From Lacticaseibacillus suibinensis (GTDB taxonomy: Bacteria; Bacillota; Bacilli; Lactobacillales; Lactobacillaceae): a stretch of DNA of 64,000 nucleotides. This document shows, piece by piece, positions 16,410-23,750 of the stretch. Location: the NCBI RefSeq assembly GCF_003946175.1, contig NZ_RHOK01000002.1, positions 62,001 through 126,000 of the forward strand. The letters are read 5' to 3'. Below the pieces are notes generated by a model. The model did not search any database. It was not told the DNA's origin and saw only the letters and a program-made list of their open reading frames with translations. The position numbers and the translations under genes were made by a program. Position 1 is the stretch's first letter; each line of letters opens with the position of its first letter.

Positions 16410-17220
16410 TGTCTTAACCAATAGCGATTACCACAAAACAACGCTGCGGGCATACTTCCTGCAAAACGGGTTTAACTACAGTAACTATCAAGGCTTAGGC
16501 TATTCCTTGATCATGTATCCTGCCTTCAAGAAATTGTATGGCAACGATCCTGACAAGTTGGCTGAAGTCCTGAGTGAAAACATCGAATTCTACAACACCA
16601 ACCCGAACTTGATTCCGTTCATCACTTCCATTCATTTGGCCATGGCGGATAACGGGCTGGAATACAAGGAAACCCGCGGTATCAAGATGGCCTTGATGGG
16701 CCCGCTGGCTGGGATTGGGGACTCCTTATCACAGTTCTGTATTGCGCCTTTGTTCTCCACCATCTTCGCTTCCCTGGCGATGAACAACATCGCCTTGGCC
16801 CCTGTCTTCTTCCTGTTGGCTGAAAACATCACCTTGCTGGCCATTAAGTTTGGGATGGGCGCTTACGGGAAGCGCCTGGGCACGAGCATGATTGAAAAAC
16901 TCAGTGCCAAGATGAGCCAAATCTCTGACGCCGCCAGCATGGTTGGGGTCACCGTTATCGCCGGTTTGGCTGCCACCTTTGTCAAGATGAAGGTCACCTT
17001 GACCTACGCCTCCAGCGCCAAAGCTGCTAAAGGCGCCGCAACTTCCACCGTGGACATTCAAGCCCTTTTGGACAAAGTTGCCCCAGCCCTGCTGCCAGTG
17101 CTGTACACCTTGCTGATGTACTACCTGATCAAGAAACGCGGCTGGACGACCTACAAACTGGTTATCTTGACGGTTGTGATTGGGATTGTGCTGAGCCTGG
17201 TTCACGTGCTCGGCGTCTAA
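16396..17220 (+). CDS. PTS EIID, mannose/sorbose family
   Basis: 274 aa from ATG 16396, chosen because AGGAGGAATC precedes it; the frame is open to 16339 but inside EIIC. Typical EIID sequence: LRAYFLQNGFNYSNYQGLGYSLIMYPAFKKLYG, KMALMGPLAGIGDSLSQFCIAPL, and C-terminal membrane segments. Partner of EIIC in the GAG oligosaccharide transporter. Confidence 0.92.
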   Translation: MTGSNVLTNSDYHKTTLRAYFLQNGFNYSNYQGLGYSLIMYPAFKKLYGNDPDKLAEVLSENIEFYNTNPNLIPFITSIHLAMADNGLEYKETRGIKMALMGPLAGIGDSLSQFCIAPLFSTIFASLAMNNIALAPVFFLLAENITLLAIKFGMGAYGKRLGTSMIEKLSAKMSQISDAASMVGVTVIAGLAATFVKMKVTLTYASSAKAAKGAATSTVDIQALLDKVAPALLPVLYTLLMYYLIKKRGWTTYKLVILTVVIGIVLSLVHVLGV

Positions 17221-17231
17221 TCACCACAATA

Positions 17232-17280
17232 TAAAAAAGGCTAGCGCCAACTGTCCCTGACGGTTGGCGCTAGCTTGCTT
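17232..17280 (+). terminator. Intercistronic hairpin between EIID and the heparinase-family gene
   Basis: Perfect 12-bp stem GCTAGCGCCAAC / GTTGGCGCTAGC (17240-17251, 17263-17274) in the 71-bp gap, followed by TTGCTT and immediately by the GGAGGA ribosome site of the next gene. The T tract is weak on the plus strand, so it may be a partial terminator or an mRNA-stabilising structure that sets lyase expression below the PTS. Confidence 0.55.
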
Positions 17281-17291
17281 GGAGGATAATT

Positions 17292-19241
17292 TTGGCTGAT
17301 CTTAATTACATCAAAACCCAGCTTTTGCACACTGCCGCCGCCCGCGGCTTTGACCCTAAGGCCTTCTCTGCCAGCGCCCAACGCGCCATTATTGCCGATG
17401 CCGAGCGCCTTTTGCACCGCACGTTTCTGTTCGACAAGCCTTGGGATATGGAACGCTGCACAAGGCCTTATCAGCTGAACCCCATGGACTATGAAGCCGT
17501 GCGCAACGATGATCCAGAATGGTGCTTCATGCTGAACCGCATGGACTGGCTCAGCGATCTCATTTTGGCCGCTTGCCTGACCAACCGGCCGGAGTTCAAC
17601 CAGGCCGCGCTGGCCTACCTGCAGACTTGGGTGGCGCAGCATCCGACCCTGAAGCCGCAGAACTCAACTCGCACCTTGGATACTGGCATTCGGCTCGTAA
17701 ATATCGTCGATGCCCTGACTTACCTGGCCGAAGCCGAGCTCCTGCCTGACGAGGTGTTGGCGCCGCTCGCGGACAGCCTCCTCGCCCAGGCCAACTATCT
17801 CAAAGCCCAGTACATCCCCAAGTACAAAACCAGCAACTGGGGCAGTATTCAAACCTGCGCGTTGGTGACAGTGCTGCCGCTTTTGCTCCCAGATTTTGCT
17901 GACCAACCGCTGTATCAATGGGCCAGCGCTGAACTCGGCGAACAGCTGCGCCTGCAGGTTTTTGACGATGGGATGCAATGGGAACAGTCCTTGATGTATC
18001 ACGTTGAGGTGCTAAACGGCTTGCTCCGGGCCATTGCCAGCCAAAGCCAGCGCCAATGCGATGTGTCTAGCCTCGTCCCATTCGCTAAGCAGATGACCCG
18101 GGCCTTAGCCTTGACGCTCACCCCCAGCGGCGAACTGGAACTGTTCGGTGATACCGATCGCATCGTCGCGACGGATGTCTTTGATCGCGCCGCCGTGATT
18201 TTGCATCAGCCGCGGCTCAAGGGCTACACCGAAGCCACCCTCAGTCCAGAAAGCCTTTACTGGCTCGGCCAACCTGGCGTGAAAGCCTTTAACGCCGCGC
18301 CCGAAGCCATCCCAGATGAGCTGGTTTTCGACGGGATCGACAGTGGTAATTATGCCATTCGCAGCAGTTGGCAAAAAGACGCCGATTTTCTGTTCTTCAA
18401 CGGCGGCCCGCTGGGTAGCGGCCACGGCCACAGCGACAATAACCACTTTTCGCTTTATGCCAAGGGTCAGCCCCTGCTGGTTGACTCCGGGCGGTATACG
18501 TACCGTGAAGACCATCCCTTGCGCGTGGCGCTGAAAACCATTGCCGCGCATAACGCCATCATGGTGGACCAGTTCACGCCATGCGCCCCCAGTGCCAGCT
18601 GGGAATACGCGCAATACGGCACGCCGCTGAAGCCTTATGTCCGCCACCGCGGCGCGTCTCACTATCTCGAAGGTACCATTATCGGTAGCCAACCGCTGAG
18701 TGTCTGGACCCGCAAAATCGTCAGCCTCCCAGGCAGCATTTGGGTGGTGACCGATGAGGTGCAAGTCGATGGCACGCATGAGTTGACCCAGTACTTCCAC
18801 CTTGACCCCAGTGTCACCCTGGCCCAAACCGCTAACGGCGCGCTGCTGAACGATCAGTGGCAACTGATTAACGCTAGCCCTTACACTGTGGCAGAAGCGC
18901 CGTTCTCCCCGCGCTACAACGAGGTCGAACCCCATCAAGTGCTGGCTTTTCACACAGCGTTCACCGACCGCATCAGTCAGACCACGATTATCGCACCGAA
19001 AAACACCACCGTGACGGCAGTGCCGATTTTGCAAAATCTGGATCAGCCGCTGCCCACCGCTGAAGGTTCCGGCTGGCAGCTTGCGGTGAGCCCCACCGAG
19101 CGTTACAGCGTGGGCATCATGCATCAAGAACTGTTCCGGGGCAAAAAGGTATATGCCTTAGATGGCGCAGCTTTCCATGCCCAGGCCATCGTCGTGCATC
19201 GCTTAGGTGATACCGTCACGGCAACTCGAATGAAGGTTTAA
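17292..19241 (+). CDS. Heparinase II/III-family polysaccharide lyase, intracellular
   Basis: 649 aa from a TTG start with GGAGGA 5 bp upstream. An N-terminal alpha/alpha toroid (about 1-330; NWGSIQTCALVTVL, DGMQWEQSLMYHVEVLNGLL) and a C-terminal beta-sandwich (about 340-640) with the hallmark GSGHGHSDNNHFSLYAKGQPLLVDSGRYTYREDH (about 376-408). This is the Hepar_II_III layout of PL12/PL15/PL17/PL33-type lyases. There is no signal peptide, so it probably works on imported oligosaccharides, cleaving by beta-elimination. Exact PL family and GAG preference cannot be settled by eye. Last gene of the operon; no clear terminator follows. Confidence 0.88.
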   Translation: MADLNYIKTQLLHTAAARGFDPKAFSASAQRAIIADAERLLHRTFLFDKPWDMERCTRPYQLNPMDYEAVRNDDPEWCFMLNRMDWLSDLILAACLTNRPEFNQAALAYLQTWVAQHPTLKPQNSTRTLDTGIRLVNIVDALTYLAEAELLPDEVLAPLADSLLAQANYLKAQYIPKYKTSNWGSIQTCALVTVLPLLLPDFADQPLYQWASAELGEQLRLQVFDDGMQWEQSLMYHVEVLNGLLRAIASQSQRQCDVSSLVPFAKQMTRALALTLTPSGELELFGDTDRIVATDVFDRAAVILHQPRLKGYTEATLSPESLYWLGQPGVKAFNAAPEAIPDELVFDGIDSGNYAIRSSWQKDADFLFFNGGPLGSGHGHSDNNHFSLYAKGQPLLVDSGRYTYREDHPLRVALKTIAAHNAIMVDQFTPCAPSASWEYAQYGTPLKPYVRHRGASHYLEGTIIGSQPLSVWTRKIVSLPGSIWVVTDEVQVDGTHELTQYFHLDPSVTLAQTANGALLNDQWQLINASPYTVAEAPFSPRYNEVEPHQVLAFHTAFTDRISQTTIIAPKNTTVTAVPILQNLDQPLPTAEGSGWQLAVSPTERYSVGIMHQELFRGKKVYALDGAAFHAQAIVVHRLGDTVTATRMKV

Positions 19242-19360
19242 GGCACTGGCAATCGTGCCCTCTGCCCCAAGCCTTCTTTTCACCTAGGCAAAAATCTCGT
19301 CAGTCTGCATTTCACATGGCATACTACGCGTGGCAACCGCCTCGTGAGGAGGTGTGCCCA

Positions 19361-19447
19361 TTGAAGACACTGCTTTTGAAAGTCATCACCCCATTGTTGC
19401 TGGGGATAGTCCTAGAACTGTTTGCTAATTGGTTGGATAGGCGATGA
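19361..19447 (+). CDS. Fst/Lpt-like type I toxin, copy 1
   Basis: 28 aa peptide from a TTG start with GAGGAGG 7 bp upstream. The sequence is one hydrophobic helix (LLLKVITPLLLGIVLELFANW) followed by the charged tail LDRR. This is the Fst/Ldr-family pattern (conserved Pro and Gly in the helix, W-L-D-x tail). Such peptides insert in the membrane. A promoter-like TCGTCA-17-CATACT lies at about 19299-19327. The 12-mer ACACTGCTTTTG at the toxin 5' end (19367-19378) is repeated at 19543-19554 in the antitoxin RNA region. Confidence 0.82.
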   Translation: MKTLLLKVITPLLLGIVLELFANWLDRR

Positions 19448-19487
19448 TGACCGCTCTGGTTGCCGCCAACGCGCACGCTTGAGACAG

Positions 19488-19553
19488 CGAAAAAAAGAGC
19501 CATCACTCGTCAGATGAGTGATGGCTCTTGTGCCTCATTGACACACTGCTTTT
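19488..19553 (-). ncRNA. Antisense antitoxin RNA (RNA II-like), copy 1
   Basis: Minus-strand extended -10 TGTTATACT (TATACT at 19560-19565) would start an RNA near 19553. It runs leftward to a 14-bp hairpin (19495-19529, loop GTCAGAT) with a T tail from the A run at 19489-19496. The RNA is about 65 nt, as in the Fst system. It is complementary to the toxin mRNA at the shared 12-mer and at the common terminator. Predicted from layout only. Confidence 0.7.
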
Positions 19554-19763
19554 GTCGTTAGTATAACATAGAAGCTTGAAAAAGCCAGCCTCTCATGCTG
19601 AACCCAGTGCCCTAATCAAGCGGTGGTCGGGTATCACCAAAAGGACACCGTGCAAGCAGAACGGATGCCATGGATTGCACTTCACCAAAGCAAGTTCCTC
19701 GTCAGGTTCCCTTTCACATGGCATACTACTCCTGGCAACCGCCTCGTGAGGAGGTGTGCCATC

Positions 19764-19853
19764 ATGAAGATGTTACTTGTGACTGTTATCGCCCCAATGT
19801 TGGTAGGGATCGTCATTGAACTGTTCGCCGATTGGTTGGATAGGCGACGATAA
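19764..19853 (+). CDS. Fst/Lpt-like type I toxin, copy 2
   Basis: 29 aa from ATG 19764: hydrophobic helix LLVTVIAPMLVGIVIELFADW and charged tail LDRRR, closely similar to copy 1 and to Fst/Lpt toxins. GAGGAGG precedes the start by 10 bp. The 5' leader (CATGGCATACTACNCNTGGC then AACCGCCTCGTGAGGAGGTG) is shared with the other copies. The toxin start region TCATGAAGATGTTACTTG (19762-19779) matches the antitoxin region at 19939-19956 in 15 of 18 bases. Confidence 0.85.
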   Translation: MKMLLVTVIAPMLVGIVIELFADWLDRRR

Positions 19854-19890
19854 TCGTCTTGGTTGCCTCTAACTCACACGCTTGAGAAAG

Positions 19891-19957
19891 CGAAAAAAAG
19901 AGCCATCACTCACCCAACGAGTGATGGCTCTTGTGCCTTCATGAAATCGTTACTTGC
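19891..19957 (-). ncRNA. Antisense antitoxin RNA (RNA II-like), copy 2
   Basis: Extended -10 TGTTATACT on the minus strand (TATACT at 19964-19969) gives a start near 19957, with the locus-specific repeat at the RNA 5' end (19939-19956). A 14-bp terminator hairpin with loop ACCCAAC (19898-19932) and an A run on its left side ends it. About 65 nt. Confidence 0.7.
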
Positions 19958-20088
19958 CCCGCTAGTATAACATGCTGGCACAAAAAATACAGCATACCAA
20001 CTCGCGCGCAGCCGCAAAAGGGAGGCTACAGCCAACTGCTTAGGCTTGGCTGCTCAGACTCAAGTCAATCTGCAGTTCACATGCATAC

Positions 20089-20212
20089 TACGCGTGGCAA
20101 CCGCCTCGTGAGGAGGTGCGTCCAGAAGCATAAGCTACTTATGACCGTTTGCACCCAATGTTGGTGGGGTTCGTCATTGAACTGTTCGCTGATTGGTTAG
20201 ATAGGCGACGAT
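20089..20212 (+). pseudogene. Decayed Fst/Lpt-like toxin, copy 3
   Basis: The leader GGCAACCGCCTCGTGAGGAGGTG and the toxin body are recognisable, but the start codon region is altered (GTCCAGAAGCATAAG in place of GCCATCATGAAG) and one base is missing in the T/I-A-P segment relative to copy 2. The FADWLDRRR part is therefore out of frame with the beginning. No intact toxin can be translated. Confidence 0.75.
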
Positions 20213-20249
20213 AACCGTCTTGGTTGCCTCTGACTCACACGCCGAATAG

Positions 20250-20317
20250 GTGAAAAAAGAGCCATTACTCGACCGCCGAGTGATGGCTCTTGTGCTCAGA
20301 TGAAATAGCTACTTATG
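20250..20317 (-). ncRNA. Antisense antitoxin RNA (RNA II-like), copy 3
   Basis: Same layout as the other copies: extended -10 TGnTATACT-like element (TATACT at 20324-20329), repeat AGCTACTTATGA at the RNA 5' end (20307-20318) identical to 20133-20144 in the broken toxin, and terminator hairpin 20257-20291 with one wobble pair. The antitoxin half looks intact although its toxin is not. The stretch 20330-20439 holds nothing I recognise. Confidence 0.65.
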
Positions 20318-20439
20318 AGTTTGAGTATAACATGGGCTCGAATCAAAAGCATCCTCGCGGTCTCAATAGAAGCAGCCCCAAGCCTCCATAATAAGCAGTT
20401 CCCTTTGCCTGAGCGAAGCATCAGACTCGTTGCGGTCGA

Positions 20440-22386
20440 TTATACCAGTGCTTGAAGTGCCGCCTTATCATACCGATACGGCACGTGGGCCGCCGCCGGG
20501 ACATCTTGCCAGGCCACTGGGTAGCCCGCGCCATGTGCGCAAAACACGGAGCCCGTCAGGTTATCGGTGTCGCCCACTTCGGTGTAACCCCGTTCGGCGA
20601 TCACTGCCGCCGCGTTATGGCAAGGCCGATAGCCATCGACCACGCACTCCAGTTGGCCCTGGCCATGCGTATAGGCATTGACGATTTGGCCATAATCCTG
20701 CATCTCCGCCACTGGCGCAAAACCGGTCAAAAGCACCATGCCATTGGCCGCCGGGGCGCTGGGCGGATCGCACAGGCCGGCCATGCGCTCGATATCACTC
20801 ATCGCCCGGCCAATCTGCGTTTGCGCCACTTCGAGGCGAAAACTGTACCAAGGCTCCAAGAGTTGGCAGCCGCCAGTTTGTTTGAGCATCATCAGCCCCT
20901 GCCGCACCGCGCGCCAAGTGGCTTCGCGGAAGTCGCCGCCCACGGTATGCACGTTGCTAGCGCGGCCGGTGACCAACGTAATTTTGGTGTCAGTCAAGGG
21001 CGACCCAGTTAGCACACCGCGGTGCTCTTTGGCCGCGAGGTTGGCCAGGACAAGATGCTGCCAATTTTTTGCGAGCACTTCTAGGCTACAGTCACTGGCA
21101 AAAGTCAGCCCGCTGCCGCGCGGCCCTGGTTGCATCAACAAATGCACCTCTGCATAGTGGCGTAGCGGCTCAAAATGCCCCACTCCTTCCACCGCCTGGG
21201 TGATGGTTTCCTGATACAAAATACTGCCGGCATCAAAGGCGACGGTTAAGTCGAACCGCTGCTTGAGCAGTTGCTGCAAGATTTCCAGTTGCACCTTGCC
21301 CATCAGCTGCACCCGGACTTCTTGCAAATGCGGCGACCAGGTGACATGCAGGGCTGGGTCTTCATCTTCCAGCTGGCGCAGGGCCGCTAAGCAGCGCGGC
21401 AGCTCTTCCTGTAGGGGATCAAGGGCGTAGGTTAACACCGGTTGCAGCAGCGGCGCCGGCGCTGCGGGTTCAGCGCCGAGCCCCATGCCCGGTTTGGTGT
21501 CACTCAAGCCAGGGATGGCACACACTTCACCGGCTTGCACCGCACTGGCCACAGTGTACTTCACCCCATTATAAACCCGCAGCTGATTGGCTTTCTGCTC
21601 GCCTAGTACTAACGCTTTAGGGGCCAGCGTGCCGCCGGTGACACGCACCCAGGTCAGGCGCTCGCCTTTATCATAGGACACCTTGAACACCCGGGCGCCA
21701 AACGCCGGTTGCGGCTTCATCGGCACCGTCCATTTAGCCAACCCGGCCAGCAAATCATCAACGCCAGTGAGCTTGAGCCCCGCCCCAAAATAAACCGGAA
21801 ACACTTTGCGCTTGGCAATCAAGCGCTGCACCGTGGCGTCAGCCAAGGCGTTGCTGCCCATGTATTCATCCAGCGCCTGGTCATCTTGCAAAGCCAAGGT
21901 TTCTTCGTCTAAAGCCTGATCAAACGGCAGGCAGCCCTCGCTCAAACCGGTTTGCAGTAGCTTCAACATCGCCTCGCGGTCTGCGGTAGCGACATCCATT
22001 TTATTGACAAAAATGAAAGTTGGCACCTGATACCGCTGCAGCAAGCGCCACAAGGTCCGCGTGTACCCCGGTAAATGGTTGCTGGCGGCCACCACTAAAA
22101 TTGCGTAGTCCAACACTGGTAGCACTTGCTCGGTTTGGCTGGCAAAATCCACGTGGCCTGGGGTATCCAGCAAGGTTAACGTCAGATCCTGATATTGCAG
22201 CTGGGCCTGATGCGAAAAAATCGTGATCCCGCGTTGTTTTTCCAACCGGTCGGAATCCAAAAAGGCATCCCCATTATCCACGCGCCCCACCTGACGCACG
22301 GCGCCAGTTTGATAAAGCAGCGCCTCTGATAACGTGGTTTTCCCAGCGTCCACATGCGCCACAATCCCTGCTGTAATTTGTTTCAT
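20440..22386 (-). CDS. Tet(M)/Tet(W)-like ribosome-protection GTPase
   Basis: 648 aa translational GTPase related to EF-G and the tetracycline ribosomal-protection proteins. G1 AHVDAGKTT (10-18), G2 QRGITI (51-56), G3 DTPGHVD (74-80), G4 NKMD (128-131), then the beta-barrel, EF-G domain IV-like and C-terminal domains. Length (about 640) matches Tet(M)-type proteins. Family members eject tetracycline from the ribosome; whether this chromosomal homologue gives resistance is not shown by sequence. It starts 9 bp after the DUF2075 gene with AAGGAG upstream, so both are in one transcript. Confidence 0.85.
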   Translation of the reverse strand: MKQITAGIVAHVDAGKTTLSEALLYQTGAVRQVGRVDNGDAFLDSDRLEKQRGITIFSHQAQLQYQDLTLTLLDTPGHVDFASQTEQVLPVLDYAILVVAASNHLPGYTRTLWRLLQRYQVPTFIFVNKMDVATADREAMLKLLQTGLSEGCLPFDQALDEETLALQDDQALDEYMGSNALADATVQRLIAKRKVFPVYFGAGLKLTGVDDLLAGLAKWTVPMKPQPAFGARVFKVSYDKGERLTWVRVTGGTLAPKALVLGEQKANQLRVYNGVKYTVASAVQAGEVCAIPGLSDTKPGMGLGAEPAAPAPLLQPVLTYALDPLQEELPRCLAALRQLEDEDPALHVTWSPHLQEVRVQLMGKVQLEILQQLLKQRFDLTVAFDAGSILYQETITQAVEGVGHFEPLRHYAEVHLLMQPGPRGSGLTFASDCSLEVLAKNWQHLVLANLAAKEHRGVLTGSPLTDTKITLVTGRASNVHTVGGDFREATWRAVRQGLMMLKQTGGCQLLEPWYSFRLEVAQTQIGRAMSDIERMAGLCDPPSAPAANGMVLLTGFAPVAEMQDYGQIVNAYTHGQGQLECVVDGYRPCHNAAAVIAERGYTEVGDTDNLTGSVFCAHGAGYPVAWQDVPAAAHVPYRYDKAALQALV

Positions 22387-22395
22387 ACCTACTCC

Positions 22396-23589
22396 TTACT
22401 GCGCTAAAGCCAACAGCCGCGCCCGCAGCCGCGGATTAACCGCGTAAATCCCCAAAGCACGTCGCCCCCGCTTGAGCAAAATATTAGCCACATGGCGAAT
22501 AATCGCCGCCTTGGCCGTCTCGTCATCGGCCAGATCCGGGCGACGGCGAAACGCGGTTTGGTCCTCAAAGCGACTGGGAGCCACCGTCAAGCGGTCGTTC
22601 GCTTCATCATAATCCAAACTTGGACCCAGAATCACCCCTGCTGCGTTGAGATCAAAGCCCTGAATCGTGTAGATTGACCCCACCTCGCCTAAGGTTTCAG
22701 GCCGGCTCGCCCATGGCCGATCGGTGAAGTTAATTTTATCCCAAGGCAAGCGCACACTCCCCGCCTGCACGTACCAGGTGCGACTGCCAAACACCCGAAA
22801 CGGAAAATCGGTGGTCGCGATCAACCGCGCTAGGCCATATTCGGCTTCTTTGGCCTGCACCCACGCGACCAGCGGCGCCCCGTCAGTGAACACTTTCAGT
22901 TCATAATCCGCCGGCTTGGGCAAAGGCAGAAGCTGCCCGGCCACGAAGGCATTGACCCAGGCGCTCACGGCTGGGTCCTGCATCCGCAGCTGATGGGTTA
23001 AATTAGCCGTTTCAACCGCATGCCCCGCCAAATGCTGCGTCAACATCGCTGGAGTCCATAAACTCTTGAGCTTCACCACTTGGTTAAAGTCCACCACCAG
23101 CACCACCACATGCGCCAGCGGCAGCAAAGCATCGAGCTGATTGGCCTGATCAAAATGATTGAAGGCATCTTTTTGGCTCAGCAGCAGCTGTGCTTCATCC
23201 ACAAACACGACATCATAGCGGCGATGCTGCTTGGTTGCGGCGTTGATGAACGGGGTCGGCTTTTGAAAGTCACTTTTGCGGAGCACTGGATCAGCGGCCG
23301 CGACGGCCCAATAGATCTTCAGCATTTCGTTGTGGTTGACTAACAACCGATTGTGCAAACCGGCCAGCGAACTGTCTGGTTGGTGAGCCTGATGTTGCAA
23401 GGTGGTGAACACGGCATTGAGCACTGCGCTTTTCCCTGAACCGGCATCGCCATGGAGCACAAATACCGCCGTCGTCTCGTCGTGCTGGTGGACCTGAATG
23501 AACTGCAACAGCTGCCGCTGCAAGGCCTGCTGCTGGGCGGTGAGTTGCGCTGCCGGCGGCAACATGAAAGTTGAATCTGCTAAAGCCAA
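22396..23589 (-). CDS. DUF2075-type P-loop ATPase/helicase-like protein
   Basis: About 397 aa from a TTG at 23589 (GGAAAGGGG 8 bp upstream); an ATG at 23565 is the alternative. The frame is open to 23760 but that part overlaps the divergent promoter and is not protein-like. Walker A GDAGSGKSAV (about 50 residues in), Walker B YDVVFVDEAQLLL, then helicase-like motifs and the DUF2075 C-terminus (EVGSIYTIQGFDLNAAGVILGPSL). DUF2075 proteins resemble superfamily I ATPases linked to nucleic acid work; the role here is unknown. Co-transcribed with the Tet(M)-like gene. Confidence 0.8.
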   Translation of the reverse strand: MALADSTFMLPPAAQLTAQQQALQRQLLQFIQVHQHDETTAVFVLHGDAGSGKSAVLNAVFTTLQHQAHQPDSSLAGLHNRLLVNHNEMLKIYWAVAAADPVLRKSDFQKPTPFINAATKQHRRYDVVFVDEAQLLLSQKDAFNHFDQANQLDALLPLAHVVVLVVDFNQVVKLKSLWTPAMLTQHLAGHAVETANLTHQLRMQDPAVSAWVNAFVAGQLLPLPKPADYELKVFTDGAPLVAWVQAKEAEYGLARLIATTDFPFRVFGSRTWYVQAGSVRLPWDKINFTDRPWASRPETLGEVGSIYTIQGFDLNAAGVILGPSLDYDEANDRLTVAPSRFEDQTAFRRRPDLADDETAKAAIIRHVANILLKRGRRALGIYAVNPRLRARLLALAQ

Positions 23590-23677
23590 AATCAAGGCCC
23601 CTTTCCGCCTTTCATTGTAGCGGAAGTCGAGCGAAACCAAAACCTCGCGTCTGCGCAAATAAATTTCGCGGCCCCTC

Positions 23678-23730
23678 TTGCTTTTCCCTTGGGCACCATG
23701 TAAGATACCCTTGTACTTACAAAAAGTAAG
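23678..23730 (+). promoter_or_regulatory. Promoter with HxlR-type operator before the LLM oxidoreductase
   Basis: -35 TTGCTT (23678-23683), 17 bp, -10 TAAGAT (23701-23706), then CTTACAAAAAGTAAG (23716-23730), a perfect 5-5-5 inverted repeat across the start site. This resembles operators of HxlR/DUF24 redox- and quinone-sensing repressors. The regulator itself is not in the window. Confidence 0.6.
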
Positions 23731-23750
23731 CAAAACGGAGGCTAGTAAAA

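Noticed and set aside
18105-19127. 340-codon minus-strand frame inside the heparinase-family gene
   Set aside because: Antisense shadow of a conserved lyase domain, no recognisable protein features.
19495-20291. CRISPR-like array from the three similar hairpins
   Set aside because: Spacing of about 400 bp and identical gene context show tandem toxin-antitoxin units, not repeats and spacers.
19242-20439. Larger frames of 60-89 codons across the toxin array
   Set aside because: They run through leaders and terminators; the small toxins with ribosome sites explain the coding signal.
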